From Cupriavidus sp. D39 (GTDB taxonomy: Bacteria; Pseudomonadota; Gammaproteobacteria; Burkholderiales; Burkholderiaceae): a DNA stretch of 64,000 bases. Numbering within the stretch: position 1 is the first letter of the stretch; the number at the start of each line of letters is the position of its first letter. The position numbers were made by a program, and so were the translations under genes. The notes beneath the pieces are model-generated. The model saw nothing but the letters and a program-made list of their open reading frames with translations. It was not told the DNA's origin and did no database searches. Below, one piece after another: positions 35,432-45,562 of the stretch. The stretch covers positions 248,001-312,000 of the forward strand of contig NZ_JAPNLE010000007.1 in NCBI RefSeq assembly GCF_026627925.1. Reading direction: 5' to 3'.

Positions 35432-36790
35432 ATGCAAGAAACCCACATTGCGCAGCCGCCGAAGGCGCACTGGTACGACGGCCTGACGCCCACGCACTGG
35501 CGCGTGCTGCGCGGAAGCTTCCTCGGCTGGATCTTCGACGGCTTCGAGGCGCTCGCGCTCGTCGTCGTTCTCGCGCCGATGCTCAAATCGGTGTTGACAC
35601 CGGCGCAGGCACAATCGACGCCCGTCTACGCCGGGGTAATCATCGGCATCACATTGCTCGGGTGGGGCGTGGGTGGCATGGTTGGCGGCATCCTGGCGGA
35701 CTACGTCGGGCGCAAACGCATGATGCTCTGGTCAGTGTTCCTGTACGCGCTGTTCTCCGGGCTGACCGCTTTCTCCAACACCTTTGTCGTGCTGTGCTCG
35801 CTGCGCTTTCTGACCGGGCTCGCGATGGGCAGCGAATGGAGCACGGGCGTCGCGCTGGTTTCTGAAACCTGGCCAGAACACGCTCGTGCTAAGGGTGCAG
35901 GCATTCTGCAGTCCGGTTTCGGCTGGGGCACGCTGCTCGCGGCCGTCGTCTGGTACGCGCTTGCATCGACGCAGCCGCTGGGGACAGAGACGTGGCGGCT
36001 GATGTTCATTGTCGGCGCGCTGCCTGCGTTCTTCGTGCTCTATCTGCGTCGTGGGTTGAACGAATCCGCGAAGTGGCAACAGGCGGTGAAGGAAAAGCGC
36101 TGGAACGCGACCTCCGACGATCGCCCCCGTCCCGTCTCCGGAGCGGGCAAGGAAGACAAGCGCCCTTTTACGCTCACGCAGCTGTTCACCGAGCGAGAGG
36201 CGCTTCGCCGCACACTGTTGACGACGCTCCTGTCGATCGTTGCGACGACCGGCTGGTGGGCAATCTCGAGCTGGTTGCCTACATTCACCGTTTCACTGGC
36301 TAAAGGGACGGGGGCGCTCGACGCCGCCGCTTGGGAGTCGCGGATTTCGATCATCTATACCGCGGGCGCGATCGTCGCCTATCTGGCATCTGGCTTCATC
36401 GTCGACGCGATCGGAAGACGGGCGTTCCTGTGCATGACGTTCGTCGGCGCGCTCATCACGACGATCATCACTTATCACTACACGGCGACTCTCAGCGGAA
36501 TGCTGATCATCGCGCCGATCAACGGGTTCTTTACCCTTGGTTGCGCGTATGCGTGGATGGCAATCTATCCATGCGAACTGTTCACGCCGACTGTGCGTTC
36601 GACCGCGATCAGCTTCGTGTTCAACGCCGCACGCCTGATTGCGTGGGTGTTTCCGATCATTTCAGGCTCGATGATCAAGGCGTTCGGCGGCGTTGCGCAT
36701 GCGGCGCTCATCATGAGCTCGTGCTACGTGCTGGGAATCGTCATCCCGTGGTTCTTGCCGGAGACCCGCGGCAAGGGGATGCCGGAATGA
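35432..36790 (+). CDS. MFS carboxylate transporter
   Basis: The 452-aa protein has 12 predicted membrane segments. The N-terminal pattern WRVLRGSFLGWIFDGFEALA and GVGGMVGGILADYVGRKRMM (loop 2-3 motif) belong to the aromatic-acid/sialate:H+ symporter branch; a charged central loop (KEKRWNATSDDRPRP) separates the halves. AGGAGA precedes the ATG. It is the last gene of the operon, 87 bp after the lyase, and presumably imports the acid that the enzymes degrade. The IS6-type element follows 38 bp after its stop. Confidence 0.88.
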   Translation: MQETHIAQPPKAHWYDGLTPTHWRVLRGSFLGWIFDGFEALALVVVLAPMLKSVLTPAQAQSTPVYAGVIIGITLLGWGVGGMVGGILADYVGRKRMMLWSVFLYALFSGLTAFSNTFVVLCSLRFLTGLAMGSEWSTGVALVSETWPEHARAKGAGILQSGFGWGTLLAAVVWYALASTQPLGTETWRLMFIVGALPAFFVLYLRRGLNESAKWQQAVKEKRWNATSDDRPRPVSGAGKEDKRPFTLTQLFTEREALRRTLLTTLLSIVATTGWWAISSWLPTFTVSLAKGTGALDAAAWESRISIIYTAGAIVAYLASGFIVDAIGRRAFLCMTFVGALITTIITYHYTATLSGMLIIAPINGFFTLGCAYAWMAIYPCELFTPTVRSTAISFVFNAARLIAWVFPIISGSMIKAFGGVAHAALIMSSCYVLGIVIPWFLPETRGKGMPE

Positions 36791-36828
36791 TTGATCGGCG
36801 TATATCGGAAAAATCGGTATGACAAACA

Positions 36829-37629
36829 GGCTCTGGTGCAAATAGCGATGTCGAATCGGTTAGAGTGTCGGGCTGAACGAATTGAGAGCCGACGATGAGC
36901 AAGCGGAAGAGCCTGGACAAGTTGTTTGCAGGCCGTCACTTTGATCGGGATGTGATTATTCTCTGCGTTCGCTGGTACCTGCGCTACAAGCTCGGTCTGC
37001 GGGATTTTGTCGAGATGATGGAGGAACGAGGCTTGTCGCTGGCCCACACGACGATCCTGCGCTGGGTGCGGCGCTATGCGTCGGAGTTCGTCAATCGCTG
37101 TTTCGGCACGCCGACGGGACGGTCGTGGGGTGTCGACGAAATCTACCTGAAGCTTCGCGGCAAGTGGGTCTACCTTTATCGGGCGGTTGATCGGGCCGGC
37201 CAAACGGTTGACTTCATGCTCAGTGCAAAGCGCGACGTGGCCGCGGCCAAAGCCTTTTTCGGGAAAGCAATCAAATATCAAGGCCGGCCGCCGAAGACCA
37301 TCACGCTCGATGGCTATGCGGCTTCTCACCGCACGGTGCGCGAAATGAAGGCCGAGGGCCTGCTGCCCGATAACCTGATCGAAAAGGACCATCGCAACGT
37401 CAAGTCCCGGACAAACGTCATGCTCGACTTCAAACGTTTCAGGAACGCCGCGATCACGCTCGCAGGCATCGAGTTGATGCATCGCATTCGCAAGCGGCGA
37501 TTTGGAGTTGCCAGATTGCGACTCAAAGATACTGCTGCGCCCGCTGTCTGGAATACAGTCCTGTCGGCTCAATGAGATATCCTATCTATAGGCAACAGCT
37601 CGTCCATATGGGTTATTTGCACCAGAGCC
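36829..37629 (+). mobile_element. IS6-family insertion sequence (intact)
   Basis: The 801-bp unit has terminal repeats GGCTCTGGTGCAAATA at both ends (36829 and, reversed, 37629). The flanking 8 bp do not match, so it may have arrived by cointegrate or recombination. It holds one complete transposase. Confidence 0.85.
36895..37575 (+). CDS. IS6-family transposase
   Basis: The 226-aa protein has the zinc/HTH-like N-terminus ([20 protein letters not shown], then the [11 protein letters not shown] helix) and the DDE core: Asp in [15 protein letters not shown], Asp in [13 protein letters not shown] and Glu in [12 protein letters not shown]. Length is slightly under IS26-type enzymes but complete. 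A different IS6 subgroup is represented by the damaged copies at 47.2 and 53.1 kb. Confidence 0.9.
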   Translation: MSKRKSLDKLFAGRHFDRDVIILCVRWYLRYKLGLRDFVEMMEERGLSLAHTTILRWVRRYASEFVNRCFGTPTGRSWGVDEIYLKLRGKWVYLYRAVDRAGQTVDFMLSAKRDVAAAKAFFGKAIKYQGRPPKTITLDGYAASHRTVREMKAEGLLPDNLIEKDHRNVKSRTNVMLDFKRFRNAAITLAGIELMHRIRKRRFGVARLRLKDTAAPAVWNTVLSAQ

Positions 37630-37738
37630 GAGCTAAAAGTAAGGCGCTAAGCGGGCGCTAGCGAGCCACACGGAGCGCGCCGGTTTGCTGTACATTGGAT
37701 CGTACGGGAGCCTGATCGCCAGGCATGCACTTTCCAAC

Positions 37739-38974
37739 ATGACTCAGCACAGACTCGCTTTGCCGCAATCGGCGCAGGAGCCGGAGCGGGCCGCCAGCCT
37801 GCCGCATACCCGCTTTGAAGTCGGTGGCGCCGCCGGCCTCCAGTCATCCACCGGACAAATCCTCGCCTGGCGGGATCGGGTAGGCCATGTCATTGACCTC
37901 GACCTGACAAAAGACCAAGTGGCCAGCCCCTTCGCGGCCACTATCGACAGGTACCTGGTCGAGGACATGGTCTTCACCGACTGCCGCTGCGACGGCGTCA
38001 GCCTGCATCGCACCCTGGCACGTATCTCCACCGATGCCATGCGGCACTATGTGTTCCAGGTGTTTATCGGCGGCAATGCGGGCCGGGTCGAAGGCCTGCG
38101 CCGCAATCCGATGCCGCGCCAGGGCGGCATCCTACTGACGGATCTCGGGCAGCCCGCTCGCATGGTGCGCGACACCTCACACGCCCTCACCTTCTTTGTG
38201 CCGCGCGCAGTGATGGAATCCATCTTTCCCGAAGCCGAGTCGGCGCACGGCCGCATGGTGGAAGCCAATACTTCCATGACGATACTGGCGGTCGGGCACG
38301 TGACTGCGCTGGCTCGCGACCTCCCCCGCATGACACCCGAGCGGGCAGCGCGGGAGTTGCGCGAAGCTATACAGTTGCTGGTGGCCGCCTTCCGTAAAGC
38401 GGCGCGGCTCGAAGACGATGCCCGTTCCGCCACCCGCAACGCCATGCTCGCGCATGCCCGCCGGTTGATCGCCGTCGGCGCCAGCCAGCCCCATCTATCG
38501 CCCAACAGCCTGCTTGTCGCGATGAACATTTCTCGGCCCACGCTGTATCGCCTGTTCGAGCAGGAGGGCGGCGTGCATGCGTATATCCGCAAGATCAGGC
38601 TCCGCGCCGCCTCAGCGGAGCTGGTGCAGTTTCCCAATCTTCCGGTGGTCGAGATTGCTTTTGGTCTGGGATTTTCCAGCGCGTCGGACTTCACGCGCGC
38701 GTTTCGGCGTACCTATGGCATGTCACCGAGCGACTTGCGCGTCGAGGCCACCAATCCACAACGCGAGGACCTGATGCGCGCCGCGCTCAAGGTACAGGGC
38801 CTGGAATACGAGCATTGGCTACGCCGGCATCTGACACCGAAGGACTGGAGCGTATCAACGACGGCGCCTACCCGGGCCCACGACCCTGACAATGGCAGCG
38901 CCGCCGCAACCGGCCCCGCAAGATCCTGGGCGTCACCCAGTGGCGGCACTGGCGACAATACTAGTGGATCGTAA
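37739..38974 (+). CDS. AraC-family regulator, C-terminus altered by IS630 insertion
   Basis: The protein of about 411 aa has an N-terminal AraC_binding_2-like sensory domain and a C-terminal double HTH (LLVAMNISRPTLYRLFEQEG ... PVVEIAFGLGFSSASDFTRA, then FRRTYGMSPSDLR). About 75 further residues follow the HTH, rich in Thr, Ala, Ser and Gly, and the last codons and stop (NTSGS) are supplied by the IS630 end that begins at about 38962. The real C-terminus is therefore lost, but the DNA-binding part is complete. The start is uncertain: ATG 37739 lacks a clear Shine-Dalgarno. The target gene is unknown. Confidence 0.75.
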   Translation: MTQHRLALPQSAQEPERAASLPHTRFEVGGAAGLQSSTGQILAWRDRVGHVIDLDLTKDQVASPFAATIDRYLVEDMVFTDCRCDGVSLHRTLARISTDAMRHYVFQVFIGGNAGRVEGLRRNPMPRQGGILLTDLGQPARMVRDTSHALTFFVPRAVMESIFPEAESAHGRMVEANTSMTILAVGHVTALARDLPRMTPERAARELREAIQLLVAAFRKAARLEDDARSATRNAMLAHARRLIAVGASQPHLSPNSLLVAMNISRPTLYRLFEQEGGVHAYIRKIRLRAASAELVQFPNLPVVEIAFGLGFSSASDFTRAFRRTYGMSPSDLRVEATNPQREDLMRAALKVQGLEYEHWLRRHLTPKDWSVSTTAPTRAHDPDNGSAAATGPARSWASPSGGTGDNTSGS

Positions 38975-39690
38975 CGTTTAAATAGGAAGTGTCATTGTGC
39001 CCATGGAGGGCGTGATGAAACTGACCGATAGCGAACGCGCGGAACTTGAGAGACAGGCCAGAGCAAGGACGGGTCGTGCGGATTCTTCGCGCCGAGCACG
39101 ACTGATCTTGCTGCTGGCAGATGGTGTCACCTGGGCCGAGATTCGGGCTAAGCTCGACTGCAGTGACAGCTACGTTGATCGTTGGAGCAAACGCTTTAAC
39201 GCGGAGCGGTTGGCTGGCTTGTTCACTCGCCATGCCGGGCGTGAGCGCTATAAGGTGACCGACCGCGTCGAGGCCCATGTGCTGACACGGACAATCAAAC
39301 ACCAGCCCGCCGACGGTTCGACACACTGGTCTTCGCGAAAACTGGCCGCCGAACTAGGCGACATCTCGCATATGACGGTTGCGCGCATTTGGGCCAAGCA
39401 CGGCATCAAACCGCATCGACTTGAGGGTTATCTGGCTTCCAACGATCCGAACTTCGAGGCCAAGGCGGCTGACGTGATTGGGTTGTACTTGAATCCGCCG
39501 GCGCACGCTGCCGTTTTCTGCGTCGACGAGAAGACCGCGATTCAGGCGTTGGATCGCAAAGACCCGGTGTTGCCGCTGTCGCCGGGACGGGCAGAGCGTC
39601 ATGCTTTCGAATACTTCCGGCACGGCACGTTGTCGCTGTATGCGGCGTTCAACACGAGGACGGGCGAAGTGCTTGGCAAGACGGCAGTGC
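38962..39690 (+). mobile_element. IS630-family element, truncated on the right
   Basis: The left end starts at a TA dinucleotide followed by GTGGATCGTAACGTTTAAAT, as expected for a family that targets TA. The right third, including the rest of the DDE domain and the right end, is replaced at about 39690 by a KfrA-like gene fragment. Confidence 0.7.
39015..39690 (+). pseudogene. IS630-family transposase, C-terminally truncated
   Basis: About 225 codons remain: the N-terminal HTH part (VTWAEIRAKLDCSDSYVDRW), the linker (THWSSRKLAAELGDISHMTV) and the first catalytic Asp in AVFCVDEKTAIQALDR, ending HGTLSLYAAFNTRTGEVLGK before unrelated sequence. The second Asp and Glu are missing, so it is inactive. 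The missing middle segment is represented by the unlinked piece at 14.45-14.63 kb. Confidence 0.8.
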
Positions 39691-39957
39691 GCCCGGCGCC
39701 TGGCGGGCACCAGGCGACGCGTTGCGGTGGCCTCCGCCTGCGCGCGCTCGGCGCGGCGCAGCGCCGCTGCCAGTTCGGCCCGCAGGCTGCCCTGCACGGC
39801 CTCCCCTGCACGCGTGCCTGCTCCGCTGCCAGCCACTGCCGGCTGAGCGTGTCGCGCTCGGCCGGCAGTCGCGCCCGTTCCTTGGCGCCGGCCACGGCGG
39901 CGTCTTGTGCCCTCCTCTGCGCAGCCGCCAGTGCGGTGCGTAATTGAGGGATGGCCA
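39691..39957 (-). pseudogene. KfrA-like coiled-coil protein, C-terminal fragment
   Basis: The minus strand reads AIPQLRTALAAAQRRAQDAA and KERARLPAERDTLSRQWLAA before losing phase. It parallels the sequence at 49.9-50.2 kb at an estimated four in five bases, in the same orientation. KfrA proteins are plasmid DNA-binding proteins with long Ala-rich coiled coils. Only the tail is present, joined directly to the broken IS630. Confidence 0.55.
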
Positions 39958-40057
39958 AGTCCATGCTCACCAAGTCTTCGCCGAGTACGTCTCCAGCAAC
40001 TACCAGAACCGATTGATGCTTTGGCTAACTTGACACAGCCTATTCGTAGCCGTGACG

Positions 40058-41220
40058 CTACAGACTCTCCTGGTCGACAAATCGGCCCAGCCTGCGTAGT
40101 GCTGGCAGCAGCACTTCATCCGCATAACGGCAGCCGGTAAGGCCCGGATCGGTCTGGCCCGACTTCCTTGCTTCATCCGGCGCGTGGGACTCCTCCGCGA
40201 GCAGGCGTGCAAGCAGCGCCTCGTAGCCAGCCTTCCACGCTTGCGCGCCTGGGAATACCACGCGCAACTCCTTGAGAATATCCATCCCGGCAAAATCCAG
40301 GTCGCCCCAGAAATGAACCGGGAGCGTGACGTCGGTGCCATGCAGCCATGCAAGAAAGCTACGCCCCAATGCCGCATTCCGCTCAAACACGCCCGGGGCA
40401 AAATAAACTGAGCTGCCACCCGGCTGGCGCAGCCGCCTCGCGCTCGCCTTGTATCCTGATGCGTATATCAGGACAAAACCTTCGGCGGCGCTAAGCCTCC
40501 CCGCCGCCATCGATTCGAACGTTGCGGCATTTTCCACAAACAGGATCGGGGCGGTAGGATCGGCTGTACGGGCGGCTACCAGCAGTTGCACCGGTTTGTC
40601 CGGAAAGGGGCAGACATCCGTGTCAAGCAACAGGGCAATGGTCTCCTGCTGGCCGTTGAGAATTTTTGACAAGCCCCAGAACTGCCGGCTTGCCACCTCA
40701 TGGAGCATGAGGTTCTCGCCGGCAAGCGCCCGGATGCCCGCGAGGCGTTCCAGCACCTGCTCCGGTGAACGTGGCAGGATGAGGATCGGACGGGACAGCA
40801 GCCGCTCGCACAGCGCCACGTTGCCAAAGCGCGCCGGCACAGCCTGCCGCCACTGCGCCATCCAGGCGACCACGGCACTGGGCTGGCGCCCCGTCTCGTC
40901 TCGAAGAAACGCTTCCGCCTGCGCGGCAATGACGAGCTTCGGTGCGCGCTCCCAGATATCAAGATCCCGCTGGCCGCGACGCTGGTCGAGCATCAGCGCC
41001 AACCCGGGCTGCGCCTGCAGCGCTTCCAGAGCGCGCCACACGAACATGCGCTCGCCGTGGAGGGCGATCGCGAAAACTCCGGCCACGTCCCGGCACTCAA
41101 CGGGAAGCTGATATCGCGGCGCCTCTCGGCAAACGGCTTCGCCTCGATGCGGTCCACGAGCGCATTCAGCAAAGCGGTGAGGGCGGCCGGCCGGCGCCCT
41201 AGAATACCGTCGGCGCTCAT
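40058..41220 (-). CDS. jetD: Wadjet nuclease subunit JetD (one-base frameshift near the N-terminus)
   Basis: ATG 41220 overlaps the jetC stop (ATGA). The first frame reads MSADGILGRRPAALTALLNA and AKPFAERRRDI, then one missing base near 41109 shifts it; the next frame continues LPVECRDVAGVFAIALHGER, the DUF3322-like part, and a Toprim domain with Glu in LFVENAATFESM and the acidic pair in VHFWGDLDFAGMDILKEL. JetD is the topoisomerase VI-like subunit that cleaves plasmid DNA after loop extrusion. The restored length is 387 aa, normal for the family. It is the last gene of the operon. Confidence 0.87.
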
Positions 41221-44200
41221 GTCCCCATGTCCGAGACCAACTGTTTGCGCGCCTCCTGCAAGTCGAACTGCCATGCCGCTTCACGCCGCACCGCCTCCCG
41301 GCGCTCAGTCCAGAGGGCATGCAGCCGGTCGGCCTTCAACAGGGAGCTGTCCACCTCGGTAATCTTATCGAGTTCCCCTGCCAGGCCCTCCACCTTCATC
41401 AGGGAAAAGCGATGCTCGAAGCTGAACAGCTCAAGCAGCGGGCCAGACGCGCGGGACGGCATGGCAACCACCAGTTGCAGGCCAAGGTTCTCATTGAGAT
41501 AGCGCATCACCGCGGCGGTGCGGCCCTCATCCATCTTGTCGAAGGCCTCATCGATCATCATGAGCTTCAGGCTCGGCGTCTTCTCGAACTGGCGAAATGA
41601 TTGGGCCAGCACGGCGGCCCGTACGAGATAGGCCGGCGTCATCAACTCGCCTCCCGAGAACGTCGCCATTCTCGCCAGGGACGCCTCGCGTCCATCTTCC
41701 GAATACTTGCGGATGTCGTACTGGCGATAGTTGCGGTAGTCCGCTATGTCCTTCAGCCTCCGTAACGCGTGGTCGCGGTTGGTGTCGAGCAATAGCAGCT
41801 TGATATCGTCCAGCGCCACGACGCTGTCGGCAGACAGCACGCCTTCGGCTGCCGAGAACAGATCTATCGGCGTTTGCCTCTCGGCCAGCCGGTTCAGGTC
41901 CTGGAACAGGTCGTAGTACTTCTTGTATTCCTTAACCATCTGGCCGTATTCGATCTCGAAACGGTCTTCGCCGAATGCCAGCCGCTTGAGCTTCTCATTG
42001 AGCCGCTTGAGCGGATCGATGCCCTGCTCCACCGCGGTGCGGACGGCCAGCGCAAAATGCGTGCTGAAGGTATTGTTGAAATTCTTCTCGGCTCCCCGCA
42101 ACTCGCTGGTGTTGTTGAGAATGCGCACTTGGTCGAGCCGTTCGAGCATGGCCGAGATCTGACGCCGGGCGGCAGGTACTCCACCATAGGCTTGCCACTC
42201 GTACTCCCCTGCGTCGACTGGCAAGGCTGGAAGTCGACCCGCTCATCGAACGAGGAAGACAGGAGATTGTGTGCCTCCAGTTTCCGCTCGAACGCTTCGC
42301 GCTCCTGGCGGTACAGGCCGGCTTGCTGCCGTCGCCGCCCGTCGAAAGACGCGGTGGCCTGCTCCTTGGCGGCCTCCCGGGCGCGCCTGTCAAGCTGGAC
42401 CGGATCGAAGTGCGAATTGAGCCGGATCAGTTCAGCCACGCGGGCGTTGACCCGCCTCACGCCGTCCTGGCAATCAGCGAGGCTCGCCTGAGCGGCAGCG
42501 ATGTTGTCTTGCAAACCGCGCGCCCGGCCCGCCGCTTCACCCGCCGCGCGTGACGCGGCATTGGATAGGTGCTGGTGGCCGTCCAATAGCTGCTCCGCAC
42601 GCACCACGCGGCGCTCCAGCACGATGAGGTCGGAGTCATCCAGACTGGCGAGCTGCGCCACGAGACTGCTCAGTCCGCGCTGCGTCTCACCCAACTTGTC
42701 CAGCATCGGCGCGACAGGCGTGAGCTTCAGGCCGAGCAGACGCGCACCCCATGCGGCCAACTCTGCGGCGCTTGCGCGATGCTCGTCCCTTTCCCGCGTC
42801 TTTTCGTCGATCTGCCGAGCAAGCCTCACCACGCGCTTGCGCCGCGCCTCGGCACCGAAGGCAAGCTCGCCGTCCTCCACCCATGACGAAAACATCTTGA
42901 ACCCGCCGCTGGCCATGCCGTCTACCGTCAGTGCCTGTGGCGCGCCGCGCAGCGCCTGTGCATCCGCTACCTTGACATAACGGCCGTAGCTTGCAACCAG
43001 ATAGGCGCGCGCGGTCTCATCGGCAATCACCAGTTCCTGCAGCACGGAGTCAGGCGACAGCGCCTGGTTCTCCGCCCGCCGCTTGGCCAGTTCACCCTGC
43101 ACCACGGAAGCCTCTCGTGCTTGTCTAGTCGCAGGCAGTTCGTGCCGCAGCGCCCGGATGGCGCCCGCCTCGTACTGCGCGTCCACCAGGATCACGAAGC
43201 GGTTACCGCCCAGAAGCCCTTCGATAGCGTTCTGCCAGCGTGAGCCCTCCCGCGGCTGGACAAGGTTGCAAAGGACTCTGGGACGAGCGCCCGGCATCTG
43301 GGCTTGGAGATATCGGACCGCGGCCTCAACATGCGCCGGCAAGTCAAAGTGGCCATCTTCCAGCCCTTGCCGGCGCCGCTTCAGGTCATCGATTTCCCCT
43401 TGCAGGGCGGCAGCGCGATCCGATTCCCGCGCCTGCTCCTGTACCACCGCGCCATACAGGCCATCGGCGCCGTGTAAGCGCTGCGCAATGGGGGCCAGGA
43501 CGGCATCCAGGCTGGCGAACCGGTCGCGCCGCAGGCTCGGCGGGTCGATCTGCGCACCAGTCAGCATCGCCGCTAGCTCGCGCGCGGCGGCCCGGCCGTC
43601 GGCGGCATCGATCGCCGCGGCATCCACAACCAGCCGCTCCACGTGGGGTGCGTAAGCGGCGGCCGGTCCTGCAGGCCGTTTGGCCAGGACGGCCAGTTCG
43701 TCCAGCACGCCGCGCAAGCCCCTCAGGGCGGCCAAGATGTCCAGCGCGATACGGGATCGACCTTCGGTGGCATCGGCTATCTCGCGGCTGAGCCGCTCAC
43801 GATCCTGTGCCACCGGGTTGCCATTGAGCCGCCCCTTGGCAGCGCCGTGCAATTCCGTGGCGCGCTTCAGCGCTTGTGTATGCCGGTCGGCGAGCGCCTG
43901 CTGCTTTTCGACATCGGCCAAGGCAAGGTGCCGGGACGCCTCCAGCCTTTGGATCTCCTCCTCGACATCCTGCTGCCGGCGCAGGGCTTCGCCCAGTTCG
44001 GCCTCCATGGCCTCTTCGAACGCGGCAAGGAACGCATCCGCGTGTGCCTTCAGCGCTCCCAGCCTCTCACGGCACGCCAGCAACTCGGTGGCGATCTTCC
44101 GCAGCTGCTGCACGTTCTGCATGAGCGACGCGATATGCCCAATCTGGTCGGAGAAGTCAGGCTCGGCCAGCACTTGCTCACGGATCAGCTCGTCCACCGA

Positions 44201-44886
44201 GCCGACGGTCTTGCGGGCAATGGACTGGACGAAAGCCCGCGCCGCAGCTTCGGCCTCGCGCGGCCCGACCAGCGTCTTGCCGCCACCGCGAAACTCGGCA
44301 TAGAGCTTGCACAGATAGTCTTCGATGCTGTTCTCGAACGGCAGGACGCGCGGATAGCGCTGGCGCAGCCGATGGTAGATATCCTCGACCTTCGCCGCTG
44401 TAATCGAATTCCCCCTGCGCGACTCGATGAAATCCGCCTCCATCGCACGGCTGCCCGGCAGCACAAAGTAAAGCTTGCGCGCCACTTCGACGCTGCGGCC
44501 TTGCTCGCGCGTACCGGACACGGCGGCCTCCACAGCCACCACGGCGGTGAATGGCTCGGAGGACTCCCCGGCATCGGGTGCGAAAACAGCGACGACATAG
44601 GTGTGCGACCCATACGGCCGGACGCAGAGGTTGTCGCGCATGCCTACCGCGTAGGACGCCAGCGTCCGCCTCACTTTGCCACCCGCGCGCAAGGCGCCGC
44701 TCTCGTCCTGCGCGGAGTTAAACACATTGATGTGCTGCTTGCCGCCGGTCATGACCAGTTGGATCGCGTCCTGGAAAGAGGACTTTCCAACTCCGGTCGA
44801 ACCCGACAGCAAGGTGGTGTCGCCAAAGGGTATTCCCGGGACACCACGAAACCCCAGTTGACCAGGATGAGCTTCTCAAGCTTCAT
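41217..44886 (-). CDS. jetC: Wadjet SMC-like ATPase JetC (two one-base frameshifts)
   Basis: ATG 44886 overlaps jetB by 11 bp and starts MKLEKLILVNWGFVVSREYP. Adding a C at the CCC of 44828-44830 leads into FGDTTLLSGSTGVGKSSFQD, the Walker A loop. A long coiled coil follows, with a hinge-like middle. A second break at 42223-42226 is repaired by one base and leads to LPVDAGEYEWQAYGG, the ABC signature ATFSGGELMTPAYL and Walker B LKLMMIDEAFDKMD. The restored 1223 aa match a MukB-like motor. It extrudes DNA loops to sense small circular DNA. The breaks look like sequencing slips, since both halves are well conserved. Confidence 0.88.
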
Positions 44887-45562
44887 CTTCAGGCTCCGGC
44901 GACTTGACCGCCGGCGCGGGCGTCTGTGTTTCAGCCAGCAGGGCATCGATGGCGGAGTCCGCCACGAACTGCAGGATCGTTCCGCGAATGGCGACCAGGG
45001 CGTCAGCGTCTTCCACCTCGGAGTCCGCCCGGTAATCGATCAAGCGGGCACGCTTCAGGTCTGCAAAGAGCTTCTCCCGCGCAGTCTTGGCCGGCAGTGA
45101 GCGGCGCGCCTGCGCGGTCAGCGTGGCATTCAGGTATTCCACGGTAACAAGCGCCTCGTTGCGCTCGTTGATCGAGCCTTGCCGCAGGCTCTCGTTGTAC
45201 AGCAGGCGCAGCACCAGGCAGCACGCGACGAAATCGGCGGAGAGCTTCGCCCGCACGGCGTCCACCACGGCAGCATCGTCCTCTGCGGGCAGTCCCGGCA
45301 CGCGCGCGCCCGGCGGGTAAAGCCGAAAATAACTCTGATGCCGCTCGTGCAGCAGCCGGAACCCGCCCACATCGAAGTACGCATTGAGCAGGCCCTCAAT
45401 ACGCACGGCGTCGTCGTAAAGCTGACGCTCGATGGCGCTGTCCTCCCGGTGCAAAATGGACAGCCCGAGCAGGCGGCCGAGAATCTGCCGGAACGCCTCC
45501 GGCCTGACGCCCTTCGCCTTCAGTTCGGCTTCCACCAGTTGCGCGATCGTAATTTCATCCAT
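44876..45562 (-). CDS. jetB: Wadjet KITE subunit JetB (DUF4194)
   Basis: The 228-aa protein reads MDEITIAQLVEAELKAKGVR and contains GLSILHREDSAIERQLYDDA and GFRLLHERHQSYFRLYPPG, a tandem winged-helix MukE-like organisation, and ends in an acidic tail SPEPEDEA. It bridges the kleisin and the SMC heads. Its ATG overlaps the jetA stop by 8 bp, and its stop overlaps jetC. The frame is intact. Confidence 0.87.
   Translation of the reverse strand: MDEITIAQLVEAELKAKGVRPEAFRQILGRLLGLSILHREDSAIERQLYDDAVRIEGLLNAYFDVGGFRLLHERHQSYFRLYPPGARVPGLPAEDDAAVVDAVRAKLSADFVACCLVLRLLYNESLRQGSINERNEALVTVEYLNATLTAQARRSLPAKTAREKLFADLKRARLIDYRADSEVEDADALVAIRGTILQFVADSAIDALLAETQTPAPAVKSPEPEDEA

Noticed and set aside
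43643..45100. A 485-codon plus-strand frame over jetC/jetB
   Set aside because: Shadow of the conserved minus-strand Wadjet genes; no start signals or family features.
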